Below, piece by piece: positions 39,251-50,156 of a DNA stretch of 64,000 nucleotides (positions within the stretch are counted from its first letter, which is position 1; each line of letters begins with the position of its first letter). The DNA lies in contig DROS01000078.1 of NCBI GenBank assembly GCA_011321815.1, positions 1-64,000 of the forward strand, read 5' to 3'. Made by a program: the position numbers and the translations under genes. The notes below the pieces were generated by a model that searched no databases, was not told where the DNA came from, and worked only from the letters and a program-made list of their open reading frames with translations. This DNA comes from Gammaproteobacteria bacterium (GTDB lineage Bacteria > Pseudomonadota > Gammaproteobacteria > SZUA-152).

Positions 39251-39949
39251 ATGAGTGATGCTGTCGACAAACTCGTTGCGTGCCTGCAAGATCGTTTTGG
39301 CAGTGCAATTTCTGTTGATGTTGCTTTTTCCGAAGTGACCGCTGAAATTGCCGCTAAAGATGTCCTGGAGACATGTACCGCCTTGCGTGATGAAACCGAT
39401 TTTGCTTTTGCACAGCTATCTGATCTTTGTGCTGTTGATTATCTTACTTTTGGCCAAGCCGAGTGGGAGACGACAGGTGCGACCGGGACTGGTTTCAGTC
39501 GCGGTGTTGATGATCATCATGAAGTGGTTTCTGGTGCTGGCGCAAGTGAACGTCGCTTTGCCGTGGTGTATCACCTGTTGTCCATCACGAATAATGTCCG
39601 CCTGCGTCTCAAGGTGTATCTGGATGAAGCTGAACCTATTGTTGATTCTGTCGTATCCATCTGGACGGGCGCTGACTGGTTTGAACGTGAAGCCTTTGAT
39701 CTTTATGGTGTTATGTTTGCGGGGCACCCGGATTTGCGTCGCTTATTAACGGATTACGGTTTTATCGGTCATCCCTTCCGCAAGGATTTTCCGCTGATTG
39801 GTAATGTTGAAATGCGTTACGATGCAGAAAAACGTCGTGTTGTTTACGAGCCGGTCAGCATTACACCGCGCACTCTGGTGCCTAAAGTGATTCGTGAAGA
39901 TCAATTGGATCATCCGCTCGTTGGTCAAGGTGATCGTCACAATGCCTGA
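39251..39949 (+). CDS. nuoC: NADH-quinone oxidoreductase subunit C
   Basis: 232 residues using the ATG at 39251; the in-frame GTG at 39233 is too close to GAGG. The 30-kDa signature [39 protein letters not shown] is intact. nuoC is a separate gene from nuoD, unlike the nuoCD fusion of E. coli. A low-complexity insert ([16 protein letters not shown], ~residues 77-92) is unusual but keeps the frame. It overlaps nuoD by 8 bp. Confidence 0.96.
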   Translation: MSDAVDKLVACLQDRFGSAISVDVAFSEVTAEIAAKDVLETCTALRDETDFAFAQLSDLCAVDYLTFGQAEWETTGATGTGFSRGVDDHHEVVSGAGASERRFAVVYHLLSITNNVRLRLKVYLDEAEPIVDSVVSIWTGADWFEREAFDLYGVMFAGHPDLRRLLTDYGFIGHPFRKDFPLIGNVEMRYDAEKRRVVYEPVSITPRTLVPKVIREDQLDHPLVGQGDRHNA

Positions 39950-41195
39950 AATTAAAAATTACACCCTGAATTTTGGACCCCAACACCCCTCTGCGCATGG
40001 TGTGTTGCGTCTGGTGTTGGAAATGGATGGCGAAACCATTGAACGCGCCGACCCGCATATCGGCCTGTTGCATCGTGCCACCGAAAAGCTGGCGGAATCC
40101 AAGCCGTATAATCAAAGCATCCCCTACATGGATCGGCTCGATTACGTTTCCATGATGTGCAATGAGCATGGTTATGTGCTGGCGCTGGAAAAAATGCTGG
40201 GTGTTCAGGCTCCGGAGCGTGCGCAATACATTCGGGTCATGTTTGATGAAATTACACGCATTTTGAATCACCTGATGTGGTTAGGCGCCCATGCACTGGA
40301 TATCGGTGCAATGACCATTTTTCTCTATGCCTTCCGTGAACGCGAAGACCTGATGGACATGTACGAAACGGTTTCCGGTGCGCGCATGCACGCGGCATAT
40401 TACCGCCCGGGCGGTGTGTACCGTGACCTGCCGGGTCGCATGCCACAATATGAAGCTTCAAAATGGCACAGCCAAAAAGAGGTTGATGTCAAAAACAGTA
40501 ATCGTCAGGGCAGCCTGCTTGATTTTATTGAGGATTTTGTCAGCCGCTTTCCGAACTGTGTGGATGAATATGAAACCCTGCTAACTGATAACCGTATCTG
40601 GAAACAGCGTACGGTGGACATTGGCGTGGTGAGTCCCGAGCGGGCCTTGCAGCTGGGCTTTACCGGGCCGATGTTGCGTGGCTCCGGTGTTGAGTGGGAT
40701 CTGCGGAAAAAACAACCGTATGCGGTTTATGACCGGCTTGATTTTGATATTCCTGTTGGCCGTACGGGGGACAGTTACGACCGCTATCTGGTGCGTGTTG
40801 AGGAAATGCGCCAGTCCAACAATATTATCAAACAGTGCATCAAGTGGCTGCGTGAGAATCCTGGTCCGGTCATGCTGGACAATCACAAATTGACGCCGCC
40901 TGATCGTGAGCACATGAAAGGTGACATGGAATCATTGATTCACCACTTCAAGTTATTTACCGAAGGTTATTCTCTGCCAGAAGGCGAGGTGTATAGCGCG
41001 GTGGAACACCCCAAAGGTGAATTTGGTGTGTACCTTGTTTCCGATGGATCAAACAAGCCGTACCGTTTGAAGATTCGTGCACCGGGATTTGCGCATATTT
41101 CTTCGCTGAACGAAATGACCAAAGGCTATATGCTGGCAGATGTGGTGGCGATTATCGGTACGCAGGATATTGTATTTGGTGAGGTGGATCGCTAA
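39942..41195 (+). CDS. nuoD: NADH-quinone oxidoreductase subunit D
   Basis: 417 residues from the ATG at 39942 ([24 protein letters not shown]). 49-kDa subunit related to [NiFe]-hydrogenase large subunits; the GPQHPSAHG loop lines the quinone pocket, and [10 protein letters not shown] and FGEVDR ends are typical. Works with NuoB at the quinone site. Its TAA stop overlaps the nuoE start by one base. Confidence 0.97.
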   Translation: MPEIKNYTLNFGPQHPSAHGVLRLVLEMDGETIERADPHIGLLHRATEKLAESKPYNQSIPYMDRLDYVSMMCNEHGYVLALEKMLGVQAPERAQYIRVMFDEITRILNHLMWLGAHALDIGAMTIFLYAFREREDLMDMYETVSGARMHAAYYRPGGVYRDLPGRMPQYEASKWHSQKEVDVKNSNRQGSLLDFIEDFVSRFPNCVDEYETLLTDNRIWKQRTVDIGVVSPERALQLGFTGPMLRGSGVEWDLRKKQPYAVYDRLDFDIPVGRTGDSYDRYLVRVEEMRQSNNIIKQCIKWLRENPGPVMLDNHKLTPPDREHMKGDMESLIHHFKLFTEGYSLPEGEVYSAVEHPKGEFGVYLVSDGSNKPYRLKIRAPGFAHISSLNEMTKGYMLADVVAIIGTQDIVFGEVDR

Positions 41196-41701
41196 TGGCA
41201 GCTGTAATGAACCCGAGTGATAACAACGTGCTTTCGACAGAATCTCTCGCTGAGATTGATAAATGGGTGGCGAAATATCCTGCTGAACAAAAGCAGTCTG
41301 CGGTGATGGCAGCGTTACGCATTGCCCAGGAAGCCAATGGTGGTTATCTCACCACTGAACTGATGGATGCCGTGGCGGATTATCTCGACATGCCGCGCGT
41401 CTCAGTCTATGAAGTTGCGACATTTTATTCCATGTATGAATTGTCGCCTGTTGGCCAGCATAAGATCTGTGTGTGTACGAATATTTCCTGCATGCTGTGT
41501 GGTTCGGATGAGGTCGTTGCCCATTTCAAAAAGCGACTGGGCATTGGGCTGGGTGAAACAACGGCGGATGGCCGCATTACCTTAAAAGAAGTTGAGTGCC
41601 TGGGGGCCTGTGTCGGTGCGCCCATGTTGCAGATTGACAAGCAATATTTTGAGCACCTGACTCCCGAAACCATTGATAAAATTCTGGATAATCTGGATTA
41701 G
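41195..41701 (+). CDS. nuoE: NADH-quinone oxidoreductase subunit E
   Basis: 168 residues. Thioredoxin-fold [2Fe-2S] subunit with ligands in [10 protein letters not shown] and CLGACVGAP (cluster N1a). The N-terminal helical part contains [19 protein letters not shown]. Part of the NADH-oxidising module with NuoF and NuoG. Starts on the last base of nuoD. Confidence 0.97.
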   Translation: MAAVMNPSDNNVLSTESLAEIDKWVAKYPAEQKQSAVMAALRIAQEANGGYLTTELMDAVADYLDMPRVSVYEVATFYSMYELSPVGQHKICVCTNISCMLCGSDEVVAHFKKRLGIGLGETTADGRITLKEVECLGACVGAPMLQIDKQYFEHLTPETIDKILDNLD

Positions 41702-41718
41702 ATTGGAAACCAAAAGCA

Positions 41719-42996
41719 ATGGCCAATGAAGTCTGTTTTAAAAATCTGCACCTGGATAAATCCTGGACCCTGGGCGTTTATCAGAGCGAGGGTGGTTACG
41801 AGGTGTGGAGAAAAATTCTGGCGGAAAAAACCTCGCCGGAAGATATTATTGCAGAATTAAAGACCTCTGCTCTGCGTGGTCGTGGCGGTGCGGGCTTTCC
41901 CACAGGCTTGAAATGGAGTTTCATGCCACGTAATACGCCGGGTCAAAAGTACATCGTTTGTAATTCTGATGAGGGTGAACCGGGCACATGTAAAGATCGG
42001 GATATTTTGCGTTTTAATCCGCACGCACTGGTGGAAGGCATGGCCATTGCCGCATACAGCATTGGAGCAACAGCCGGTTACAATTATATCCGGGGTGAGT
42101 TCTGGGAACCTTATGAACGTTTTCAGCAGGCGATTGATGACGCGTATGCCATGGGTTTGCTGGGTAAAAATATCATGGGTTCTGGTGTGGATTTTGATCT
42201 GCATACACATCTGGGTGGTGGCGCGTATATTTGTGGTGAGGAGACCGCTTTACTGGAATCCATCGAAGGTAAAAAAGGACAACCCCGGTTTAAACCACCG
42301 TTTCCGGCGAGTTTTGGCCTGTATGGCAGACCGACCACGATCAATAACACCGAGACACTGGCATCGGTGCCACTGATATTGAAAAACGGTGGGCAATGGT
42401 TTCTTGATATTGGCAAGCCGAATAATGGCGGCTCAAAACTTTTCAGTGTGAGTGGCCACGTGAATAACCCCGGAAATTTTGAAGTCCCCATGGGCACGCC
42501 TTTCCCGGAATTGCTGGAAATGGCGGGTGGTGTGCGCGGTGGCAACGTGCTTAAGGCGGTGATCCCCGGAGGCTCATCAACACCGGTACTGACTGGCGAG
42601 GAAATGATGGATGTCACCATGGATTATGATTCCATTGCCAAGGCGGGTTCGATGCTGGGCGCGGGTTCAGTTATCGTTATGGATGAGACCACCTGTATGG
42701 TACGTGCTCTGAGTCGTATTTCGCATTTTTATTACGAAGAATCCTGTGGCCAGTGTACACCTTGTCGTGAAGGAACCGGCTGGTTGTCACGCGTGGTACA
42801 CCGCATCGAACATGGTCAGGGTAAACAGGAAGACCTGGATTTATTGCTGGATGTGGCGGATAAAATTCAAGGCCGCACTATTTGTGCGCTGGGTGATGCG
42901 GCGGCGATGCCGGTGAGCAGTTTCGTGAAAAAATTCAGAGATGAGTTTCAATATCACATTGACCACAAGGCCTGCATGGTTGGTGCGGGCAGTTAA
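41719..42996 (+). CDS. nuoF: NADH-quinone oxidoreductase subunit F
   Basis: 425 residues. FMN/NADH-binding loops [17 protein letters not shown] and [15 protein letters not shown], plus [17 protein letters not shown]. [4Fe-4S] N3 cysteines in [11 protein letters not shown] and a later Cys in [13 protein letters not shown]. It takes hydride from NADH onto FMN. Follows nuoE by 17 bp. Confidence 0.97.
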   Translation: MANEVCFKNLHLDKSWTLGVYQSEGGYEVWRKILAEKTSPEDIIAELKTSALRGRGGAGFPTGLKWSFMPRNTPGQKYIVCNSDEGEPGTCKDRDILRFNPHALVEGMAIAAYSIGATAGYNYIRGEFWEPYERFQQAIDDAYAMGLLGKNIMGSGVDFDLHTHLGGGAYICGEETALLESIEGKKGQPRFKPPFPASFGLYGRPTTINNTETLASVPLILKNGGQWFLDIGKPNNGGSKLFSVSGHVNNPGNFEVPMGTPFPELLEMAGGVRGGNVLKAVIPGGSSTPVLTGEEMMDVTMDYDSIAKAGSMLGAGSVIVMDETTCMVRALSRISHFYYEESCGQCTPCREGTGWLSRVVHRIEHGQGKQEDLDLLLDVADKIQGRTICALGDAAAMPVSSFVKKFRDEFQYHIDHKACMVGAGS

Positions 42997-43063
42997 ATGG
43001 ATGCGGTGAGTTATTGATCCTGGGTAATACATAAACATGATATTTAAACGGTGCAAATAAACG

Positions 43064-45418
43064 ATGGTTAACATCGAAATCGACGGCAAACAATTAGAAG
43101 TGACTGAAGGCGCGATGGTTATCGAGGCGGCTGATGACGCAGGGATTTATATTCCGCGCTTCTGCTACCACAAAAAACTGTCTATCGCTGCCAATTGCCG
43201 TATGTGCCTGATAGATGTGGAAAAGGTGGGCAAGGCATTGCCTGCTTGCGCGACCCCGGTCACGGATGGCATGAAAATCAGTACCCGTTCCGAAAAGGCC
43301 ATCGAGGCACAAAAAAGTGTGATGGAATTTTTGTTGATTAATCATCCATTGGATTGCCCGATTTGCGACCAGGGTGGTGAGTGCGAGTTACAGGATATCG
43401 CCATGGGTTATGGTGGCGATATCTCGGTTTATTCCGAGCAAAAACGTGTTGTTGAAAGTAAAAACTTTGGCCCGCTAATCGCGGGTGATATGACACGCTG
43501 TATTCATTGCACACGTTGCGTGCGTTTTGGCGAAGAAATAGCAGGTGTAAAAGAGCTGGGTGCAACCGGACGTGGCGAACACATGGAAATTGGCACTTAT
43601 GTGCAATTGAGTCTGACTTCAGAAATGTCAGGCAATGTGATTGACCTTTGTCCTGTTGGCGCATTAACGGCAAAACCTTCTCGCTTTACCGCGCGTGCCT
43701 GGGAAATGGTGCAGCATGAAAGTATTGCGCCGCACGATTGCATGGGCTCGAATGTCCTCTTACATACTTTCCGTAACAAGGTTGTACGGGTCGTTCCCAA
43801 AGAAAATGAAGAAATCAATGAAACCTGGTTGGCGGATCGTGATCGCTTTAGTTATGAAGGGCTGAACAGCAGCGAGCGCCTTACTGTACCAATGGTGAAG
43901 ACCGATGGGCAGTGGCGGGAAGTTGATTGGGATACCGCACTGCACAAGGCTGTAGGCGGTATCAGCAAACTGCTGAGCGAACAGGGCGGAGAGCAGCTGG
44001 GTGCGATTGCCTCGCCAAACATGACTGTCGAAGAATTGTTTTTGTTACAAAAAATGATGCGGGGTGTTGGTTCGGGCAACGTTGATCATCGCATTGGACA
44101 AATTGATTTTACCGATCAGAATGATGAACCGGTTTTTCCCTGGTTAGGGCAGTCAATAGCGGATCTGGAAAATAACGATGCTGTTTTGCTGGTGGGTTCT
44201 AATATCCGTAATGACCAACCCATCGCCGGACACCGAGTGCGTAAAGCAGCACTTGCCGGTGCGCGTATCATGGCTGTCAACTCAGTGGATTATGATTTTA
44301 ATTTCCCCCTCACCGCGAAAAAGATAGTCAGCCCCGCAAAATTGTTGCAGGAACTGGGCGGCATTCTCAAAGCCCTGGCTGCCACATCAAACGTCACATT
44401 ACCCACAGGGCTTGTTGCGTTGGTCGTTGACATAACGGTTGATCGCACACACGAAAAAATCGCTCGCGAATTAAGCGAAGCAAATGACGCTTCGGTGATT
44501 TTAGGCCTGGATGCCTTTGCGCATCCACGCTTTGCAGACTTGCGTGCAATTGCCAGTCAAATTGCGCTGTTGTCGTTCAGCAAACTCGGTTATTTATCAA
44601 ACGGCAGCAACAGCGCGGGTGCTGCTCTTTCCGGTGCCGTACCGCACCGTGGGCCAGCAGCTGATTCCACAGCGCTAAAAGGGAAGACCGTGAGTGATAT
44701 GTTTGCCGATAAACTGGCAGGCTATATCTTGCTGGGTGTGGAAGGCGCATTGGATTGTGCAGCCTCAGCAGCAGCCACCGAAGCGCTGAAACAGGCGCAG
44801 TTTGTGGTGTCGATGAATGCGTTTTGCGATGAACAAATAAAAGAATATGCCGATGTGCTGTTGCCTGTTGCGCCATTTTCCGAAACGTCCGGCACGTTTG
44901 TAAATGCCGAAGGGCGTTGGCAGAGCTTTGAAGGCGCCGTTATGCCTTTGGGTGAAACACGACCCGGTTGGAAGGTGCTGCGTGTGTTGGGTAATTTGTT
45001 TGAATGCGCAGGTTTTGAATATGTCACCAGCCGGGAAGTGCTGGACGAAGTGAGGGCGCTGACTGCCAGCACCCCCTTGAGCAATGAAATGCCCTGGAAT
45101 TGTCCGGCATCATTGGTGATTGATGCGCAGGGATTTGAAAGCATTGTGGATCGCCCGGTGTACGCGGGTGATGCTCTGGTACGCCGGGCCACCAGTTTGC
45201 AGGATGTCGCACAGCAGCGCCAGTTCGCGATTCGTGTCAATCAAAATGTCGCTTCGCATGTCGGGCTTGCGGATGGCGAGCAGGCGCTGGCGCGAAAAAA
45301 TGATATGGAGCTGACATTGCCGGTGGTGATCGACGAACGTGTACCTGATGATGCGGTATTGGTTTCGTGTTTGCCGCATGGCGCAACAACAGGTGAGGTA
45401 ACGTTGTCCCGGGCCTGA
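43064..45418 (+). CDS. nuoG: NADH-quinone oxidoreductase subunit G
   Basis: 784 residues. The N-terminal ferredoxin-like domain carries the N1b [2Fe-2S] ligands (PRFCYHK, ANCRMCLI, LPACATPV). Next come the His/Cys motif (NHPLDCPICDQGGECELQD) and the ligands of a further [4Fe-4S] cluster (CIHCTRCVRF). The C-terminal part is a molybdopterin-oxidoreductase-like domain without cofactor motifs. The extra N7 cluster of E. coli is missing: the equivalent positions read DCMGS and LADRDRF, where Cys would be needed. Start at 43064, 67 bp after nuoF. Confidence 0.96.
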   Translation: MVNIEIDGKQLEVTEGAMVIEAADDAGIYIPRFCYHKKLSIAANCRMCLIDVEKVGKALPACATPVTDGMKISTRSEKAIEAQKSVMEFLLINHPLDCPICDQGGECELQDIAMGYGGDISVYSEQKRVVESKNFGPLIAGDMTRCIHCTRCVRFGEEIAGVKELGATGRGEHMEIGTYVQLSLTSEMSGNVIDLCPVGALTAKPSRFTARAWEMVQHESIAPHDCMGSNVLLHTFRNKVVRVVPKENEEINETWLADRDRFSYEGLNSSERLTVPMVKTDGQWREVDWDTALHKAVGGISKLLSEQGGEQLGAIASPNMTVEELFLLQKMMRGVGSGNVDHRIGQIDFTDQNDEPVFPWLGQSIADLENNDAVLLVGSNIRNDQPIAGHRVRKAALAGARIMAVNSVDYDFNFPLTAKKIVSPAKLLQELGGILKALAATSNVTLPTGLVALVVDITVDRTHEKIARELSEANDASVILGLDAFAHPRFADLRAIASQIALLSFSKLGYLSNGSNSAGAALSGAVPHRGPAADSTALKGKTVSDMFADKLAGYILLGVEGALDCAASAAATEALKQAQFVVSMNAFCDEQIKEYADVLLPVAPFSETSGTFVNAEGRWQSFEGAVMPLGETRPGWKVLRVLGNLFECAGFEYVTSREVLDEVRALTASTPLSNEMPWNCPASLVIDAQGFESIVDRPVYAGDALVRRATSLQDVAQQRQFAIRVNQNVASHVGLADGEQALARKNDMELTLPVVIDERVPDDAVLVSCLPHGATTGEVTLSRA

Positions 45419-45478
45419 TCTGCATGCCCCGGCAATATTGTCAGAAATAATGAAAATAATAAGTCATGAGAAAAGTGA

Positions 45479-46564
45479 ATGATTGAAGCCATTGAATCAG
45501 CGCTGAGTTTTTTACCCGCCGGTCTTGTGACGTTGATTATCATCGTCGGAAAAATTCTGGTACTGGTGCTGCCACTGATGGGAGCCGTTGCCTATTTGAC
45601 ACTGGCTGAACGCAAAGTCATTGGTTATATGCAGGTTCGTATCGGGCCAAACCGGGTGGGCCCCAGAGGTTTGTTACAGCCGATTGCCGATGCTGTGAAA
45701 CTGATGTTCAAGGAAACGATTTTTCCGGCAAAAGCAAACCGGTTTCTGTTTATTTCGGCGCCGATTCTTACACTGGCGCCGGCGCTTGCCGCATGGGCTG
45801 TTGTGCCGTTTGATGACGAGCTGGTGATTTCCGATATTGACGCCAGTCTGCTGTATATTCTGGCAATGACATCGTTGGGTGTTTATGGTGTGATCATTGC
45901 TGGTTGGGCATCTAACTCAAAATACGCATTTCTGGGTGCATTGCGTTCGGCAGCGCAGATTGTTTCATATGAAATTGCCATGGGCTTTGCCCTGGTAGGT
46001 GTATTGGTTGCGGCAGGCAGTCTTAACCTGGGCGCAATTGTTGAAGCGCAGCGAGGGGGGCTGGGTATCATTAACTGGTATATGATTCCGTTGTTACCTT
46101 TGTTCGTGGTTTATTTTATTGCAGGTGTTGCGGAAACCAACCGGGCCCCGTTTGACGTGGCTGAAGGCGAATCAGAAATTGTCGCTGGTTTTCATGTTGA
46201 ATATTCAAGCATGACCTTTTCCATATTCTTCCTGGCAGAATATGCAAATATGATTTTGATTGCGTTATTGACCGCAATCATGTTTCTTGGCGGTTGGTTG
46301 TCACCTCTGAACGGTGTGCTGCCTGCAAGCCTGCTGGAAGGTGAAGGTTTTCTGGCGCTGATTCTGGGTGATGGCATACATTGGTTGTTGGCAAAAACAG
46401 CATTTTTCCTGTTTTTGTTTTTATGGTTTCGCGCAACATTTCCCCGTTACCGTTATGATCAAATCATGCGTTTGGGATGGAAGATATTTATTCCTATCAC
46501 CATTGTCTGGTTGCTGGTTGCTGCCGCGATGGTCGTTGGGAAAGTTGGCCCCTGGTTTAATTAA
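45479..46564 (+). CDS. nuoH: NADH-quinone oxidoreductase subunit H
   Basis: 361 residues, about eight or nine membrane helices. Conserved [40 protein letters not shown] loop, and [27 protein letters not shown] near the quinone entrance. It links the peripheral arm to the proton pumps. Start at the ATG at 45479. Confidence 0.97.
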   Translation: MIEAIESALSFLPAGLVTLIIIVGKILVLVLPLMGAVAYLTLAERKVIGYMQVRIGPNRVGPRGLLQPIADAVKLMFKETIFPAKANRFLFISAPILTLAPALAAWAVVPFDDELVISDIDASLLYILAMTSLGVYGVIIAGWASNSKYAFLGALRSAAQIVSYEIAMGFALVGVLVAAGSLNLGAIVEAQRGGLGIINWYMIPLLPLFVVYFIAGVAETNRAPFDVAEGESEIVAGFHVEYSSMTFSIFFLAEYANMILIALLTAIMFLGGWLSPLNGVLPASLLEGEGFLALILGDGIHWLLAKTAFFLFLFLWFRATFPRYRYDQIMRLGWKIFIPITIVWLLVAAAMVVGKVGPWFN

Positions 46565-46629
46565 ACAGTTTAATTGGCCGGTTGAATGAGTCGAACAAAT
46601 TTTACGTTTGCTGATTGGATAAACAGTTA

Positions 46630-47118
46630 ATGACTGCGATAACAAACTATTTTAAAAGCCTTATCCTCGCCGAACTGTTTCGCGGGCTGCTGCTGACGGG
46701 CAAGTATTTTTTCCGTAAGAAAATTACGGTGCAGTATCCGGAAGAAAAAACACCCATGTCCCACCGTTTTCGCGGACTGCATGCGCAACGGCGTTATCCC
46801 AATGGCGAAGAACGCTGCATTGCCTGCAAGCTGTGTGAGGCCGTGTGTCCGGCGTTGGCGATTACCATTGACCTGGAAGAGCGGGATGATGGTACACGCC
46901 GAACCACACGTTATGATATTGATCTGACGAAATGTATTTTTTGCGGTTTTTGCGAAGAATCATGTCCGGTGGATGCCATCGTTGAAACACGCCACTTCGA
47001 ATATTATGGTGAGGAAAGAAGTGATCTGTATATGACCAAGGAAAAATTGCTCGCGGTTGGCGACAAAATGGAAAAACAAATAGCGGCGGACCGGGCGGCA
47101 GATGCCCCGTTTCGTTAA
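46630..47118 (+). CDS. nuoI: NADH-quinone oxidoreductase subunit I
   Basis: 162 residues from the ATG at 46630 ([19 protein letters not shown]); a TTG five codons earlier is less like the family. Two CxxCxxCxxxCP motifs ([12 protein letters not shown] and [12 protein letters not shown]) bind the [4Fe-4S] clusters N6a and N6b that pass electrons to NuoB. The N-terminal helix docks on the membrane arm. Confidence 0.96.
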   Translation: MTAITNYFKSLILAELFRGLLLTGKYFFRKKITVQYPEEKTPMSHRFRGLHAQRRYPNGEERCIACKLCEAVCPALAITIDLEERDDGTRRTTRYDIDLTKCIFCGFCEESCPVDAIVETRHFEYYGEERSDLYMTKEKLLAVGDKMEKQIAADRAADAPFR

Positions 47119-47152
47119 CGAACTTATAACGAATTAAAAGCAAGAAAATAAT

Positions 47153-47764
47153 ATGGGCGTAGAGTCGATCACTTTTTATATCCTGTCTTCCATACTGGTG
47201 GGTTCTGCTGTACTGGTTGTGTCGTTACGCAACCCGGTATTTTGTGCACTGGCCTTGGTATTGGCCTTTTTTACCAGTGCTGGTATCTGGATATTATTGG
47301 AAGCAGAATTCCTTGCGCTGACCCTGATTCTCGTTTATGTCGGCGCTGTTATGGTGTTGTTCCTGTTTGTGGTGATGATGCTGGATATTAATCTTGCGGT
47401 GCTACGCGAAGGCTTTACACGTTATCTGCCTTTTGGGCTGGGGGTTGCTATTGTGCTGGTTGCGCAATTGGCGCTGATCGTCGGGGGACCGGAGCAGTTT
47501 GGTTTGGAAGCCATGCCAAAACCGGAGCCACATGCGGCGGATTATAGCAATACAAAGGAAATCGGCAGGGTTTTATATACGGTTTATCTTTACCCGTTTG
47601 AACTTGCGGCTGTTATTTTGGTGGTCGCCATTATTGCGGCAATAACCCTGACGCTACGTCGCCGTCGTAAAAAACAAGTTATGTCGGTGGATGATCAGGT
47701 CAAAGTGCGCCGGAATGATCGCGTACGGCTGGTAAAAATGGCTTCCGGCAACAAAGACAAATAA
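47153..47764 (+). CDS. nuoJ: NADH-quinone oxidoreductase subunit J
   Basis: 203 residues, five membrane helices. The conserved helix 3 segment LTLILVYVGAVMVLFLFVVMMLD holds the pi-bulge region involved in coupling. The C-terminal ~35 residues are basic and extra-membrane. It follows nuoI by 34 bp. Confidence 0.96.
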   Translation: MGVESITFYILSSILVGSAVLVVSLRNPVFCALALVLAFFTSAGIWILLEAEFLALTLILVYVGAVMVLFLFVVMMLDINLAVLREGFTRYLPFGLGVAIVLVAQLALIVGGPEQFGLEAMPKPEPHAADYSNTKEIGRVLYTVYLYPFELAAVILVVAIIAAITLTLRRRRKKQVMSVDDQVKVRRNDRVRLVKMASGNKDK

Positions 47765-47800
47765 ACCGATTCAGTTCAACGAACAGTCTCCGGGGGGAGC

Positions 47801-48106
47801 ATGATTTCAATTACACATTTTTTGATTCTGGGTGCGGTTCTGTTTTGCATCAGTATCGCCGGTATATTTCTGAATCGAAAAAATGTCATCATTATTTTGA
47901 TGGCAATAGAGCTTATGCTGTTGGCGGTCAATATTAATTTTGTCGCTTTTTCGCATTATCTAGGCGATATTGCCGGCCAAGTTTTTGTTTTCTTTATTTT
48001 GACGGTGGCGGCGGCGGAGGCAGCCATCGGTTTGGCGATACTGGTTGTTCTGTTCAGAAATCGTCGCACCATTAACGTTGAAGAACTGGATTCCCTGAAG
48101 GGTTAG
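47801..48106 (+). CDS. nuoK: NADH-quinone oxidoreductase subunit K
   Basis: 101 residues, three membrane helices, with the conserved glutamates in [17 protein letters not shown] and [18 protein letters not shown] used in proton translocation. Strong GGGGGGAG ribosome binding site. It is the counterpart of mitochondrial ND4L. Confidence 0.97.
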   Translation: MISITHFLILGAVLFCISIAGIFLNRKNVIIILMAIELMLLAVNINFVAFSHYLGDIAGQVFVFFILTVAAAEAAIGLAILVVLFRNRRTINVEELDSLKG

Positions 48107-48123
48107 CGCGGAGTTTATCGAGA

Positions 48124-50076
48124 ATGGAAAACCTGTATTTAACCCTGGCTTTAGCACCATTATTTGGTGCTGTGGTTGCAGGCTTGTTTGGAAAAAAGAT
48201 TGGTCGTGCTGGCGCACACTGGGTTACGACCATTGGCGTTGCGGTTGCTTTCGCGCTGTCGGTGTTTGTGTTCAACGACGTTATTGTTGAAGGTGCAGCG
48301 GTATTTAACGGTACAGTGTATACCTGGGCGGTTAGTGATGGCATACAGTTTGAGGTCGGTTTCCTGATTGATTCCCTGACCGCCGTAATGCTGGTGGTTG
48401 TGACTTTTGTCTCGTTAATGGTACACATTTATACCATTGGCTATATGCGCGATGACGATGGTTATCAGCGTTTCTTCTGTTATATCTCTCTTTTTACGTT
48501 TTCCATGTTGATGCTGGTAATGGCGAACAACTTCATGCAGTTGTTTTTTGGCTGGGAAGCAGTGGGGCTGGTGTCTTACCTGCTCATTGGTTTCTGGTTC
48601 AAGCGTGAGACGGCAATCTATGCAAACCTGAAGGCTTTTTTGGTGAACCGGGTGGGGGATTTCGGTTTTCTGTTGGGTATCGCAGCCGTTTTGATGTACT
48701 TCAACAGCCTTGATTATGCCGATGTGTTTAAAGCGGCGCCGGCAATGGCGGGTTTGACCATCGAAGTGATTCCCGGCCTCGAATGGTCGTTGTTGACAGT
48801 GATTTGTATTTTGCTGTTTATAGGTGCCATGGGTAAGTCTGCCCAGGTACCGCTGCATGTATGGTTGCCGGATTCCATGGAGGGCCCGACACCTATTTCG
48901 GCATTGATTCATGCGGCAACAATGGTGACCGCAGGTATCTTTATGGTGGCGCGTATGTCGCCATTGTTTGAGCTGTCTGAAACGGCGTTGAGCTTTGTGC
49001 TGGTGATCGGTGCGATAACGGCCTTGTTCATGGGGCTGTTGGGCATTATCCAAAATGATATCAAACGGGTTATTGCTTATTCGACATTGTCACAGCTGGG
49101 TTACATGACTGTGGCATTGGGTGTGTCGGCTTATGCCGCTGGTGTGTTTCATCTGATGACACATGCGGCGTTTAAAGCCCTGCTGTTTCTTGGGGCAGGC
49201 TCGGTTATTATTGCCATGCACCATAAGCAGGATATACGGGAAATGGGTGGCCTCAGAAAATACATGCCGATTACCTATATCTGCATGTTGATCGGTTCGT
49301 TGGCCTTGATTGGTTTCCCGGGCCTGGCCGGCTTTTTCTCCAAAGATGCGATTATTGAAGCCGTGCGCGCCTCTGATATTCCTGGTGCGGGCTTTGCTTA
49401 CTTCGCGGTTGTCGTGGGTGTTTTTATTACCGCGTTTTACAGTTTCCGTATGTTTTTTTTGGTGTTCCATGGAGAGGAGCGCATGGATCAACATACAAAA
49501 GAGCATTTGCACGAGACACCCAAAGTAATTACTGTGCCGTTAATGTTGCTGGCTGTTCCTTCGGTTCTGGCCGGTGCGCTTTATATTGAGCCCATGTTGT
49601 TTGGCGACTTGTTTGCAAATGCCATTCATGTAAAACCGGAACACGATGTTCTGGCCAAAGTGGGTGAAACATATACCGGGATTGGTGGTTTCATGTTACA
49701 TGGCATGATGGGTTTGCCATTCTGGCTGGCACTGGCCGGTGTGGGGACCGCTGCCTTCTTCTATTTAAAGCGCCCGGATATTCCCGCGATGATCAAAGAG
49801 AAATTTTCGCTGATTTACCTCATCCTCGATAAAAAATACGGCTGTGATGATTTTAATGACACCTTTTTTGCCGGAGGGTCGCGTGGCCTGGGCCGACTGT
49901 TGTGGAATATCGGTGATATCAAGCTGATTGATGGATTGATGGTGAATGGTACGGCGAAGGGTGTTGGTTGGCTGTCCAGCAAGTTTCGGTTCTCGCAGAC
50001 GGGGTATTTATACCACTATGCTTTTGTGATGATTATCGGGCTGGTTGTTATGGTGAGCTGGATTTCGCTTGCCTGA
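48124..50076 (+). CDS. nuoL: NADH-quinone oxidoreductase subunit L
   Basis: 650 residues, antiporter-like pump subunit (ND5). Conserved NFMQLFFGWEAVGLVSYLLIGFW (Glu of TM5), MGKSAQVPLHVWLPDSMEGPTPISALIHAATMV (Lys of TM7 region) and AFKALLFLGAGSVI. The C-terminal ~100 residues include the lateral helix and a last anchor helix (FVMIIGLVVMVSWISLA). Starts 17 bp after nuoK. Confidence 0.97.
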   Translation: MENLYLTLALAPLFGAVVAGLFGKKIGRAGAHWVTTIGVAVAFALSVFVFNDVIVEGAAVFNGTVYTWAVSDGIQFEVGFLIDSLTAVMLVVVTFVSLMVHIYTIGYMRDDDGYQRFFCYISLFTFSMLMLVMANNFMQLFFGWEAVGLVSYLLIGFWFKRETAIYANLKAFLVNRVGDFGFLLGIAAVLMYFNSLDYADVFKAAPAMAGLTIEVIPGLEWSLLTVICILLFIGAMGKSAQVPLHVWLPDSMEGPTPISALIHAATMVTAGIFMVARMSPLFELSETALSFVLVIGAITALFMGLLGIIQNDIKRVIAYSTLSQLGYMTVALGVSAYAAGVFHLMTHAAFKALLFLGAGSVIIAMHHKQDIREMGGLRKYMPITYICMLIGSLALIGFPGLAGFFSKDAIIEAVRASDIPGAGFAYFAVVVGVFITAFYSFRMFFLVFHGEERMDQHTKEHLHETPKVITVPLMLLAVPSVLAGALYIEPMLFGDLFANAIHVKPEHDVLAKVGETYTGIGGFMLHGMMGLPFWLALAGVGTAAFFYLKRPDIPAMIKEKFSLIYLILDKKYGCDDFNDTFFAGGSRGLGRLLWNIGDIKLIDGLMVNGTAKGVGWLSSKFRFSQTGYLYHYAFVMIIGLVVMVSWISLA

Positions 50077-50156
50077 GCGTTGTGAGCGATAACAGTTAGT
50101 GATAAGCACACAATAATTTAATAAAAAACACGTAAGTAGAATAAAGGTTATTTTGC

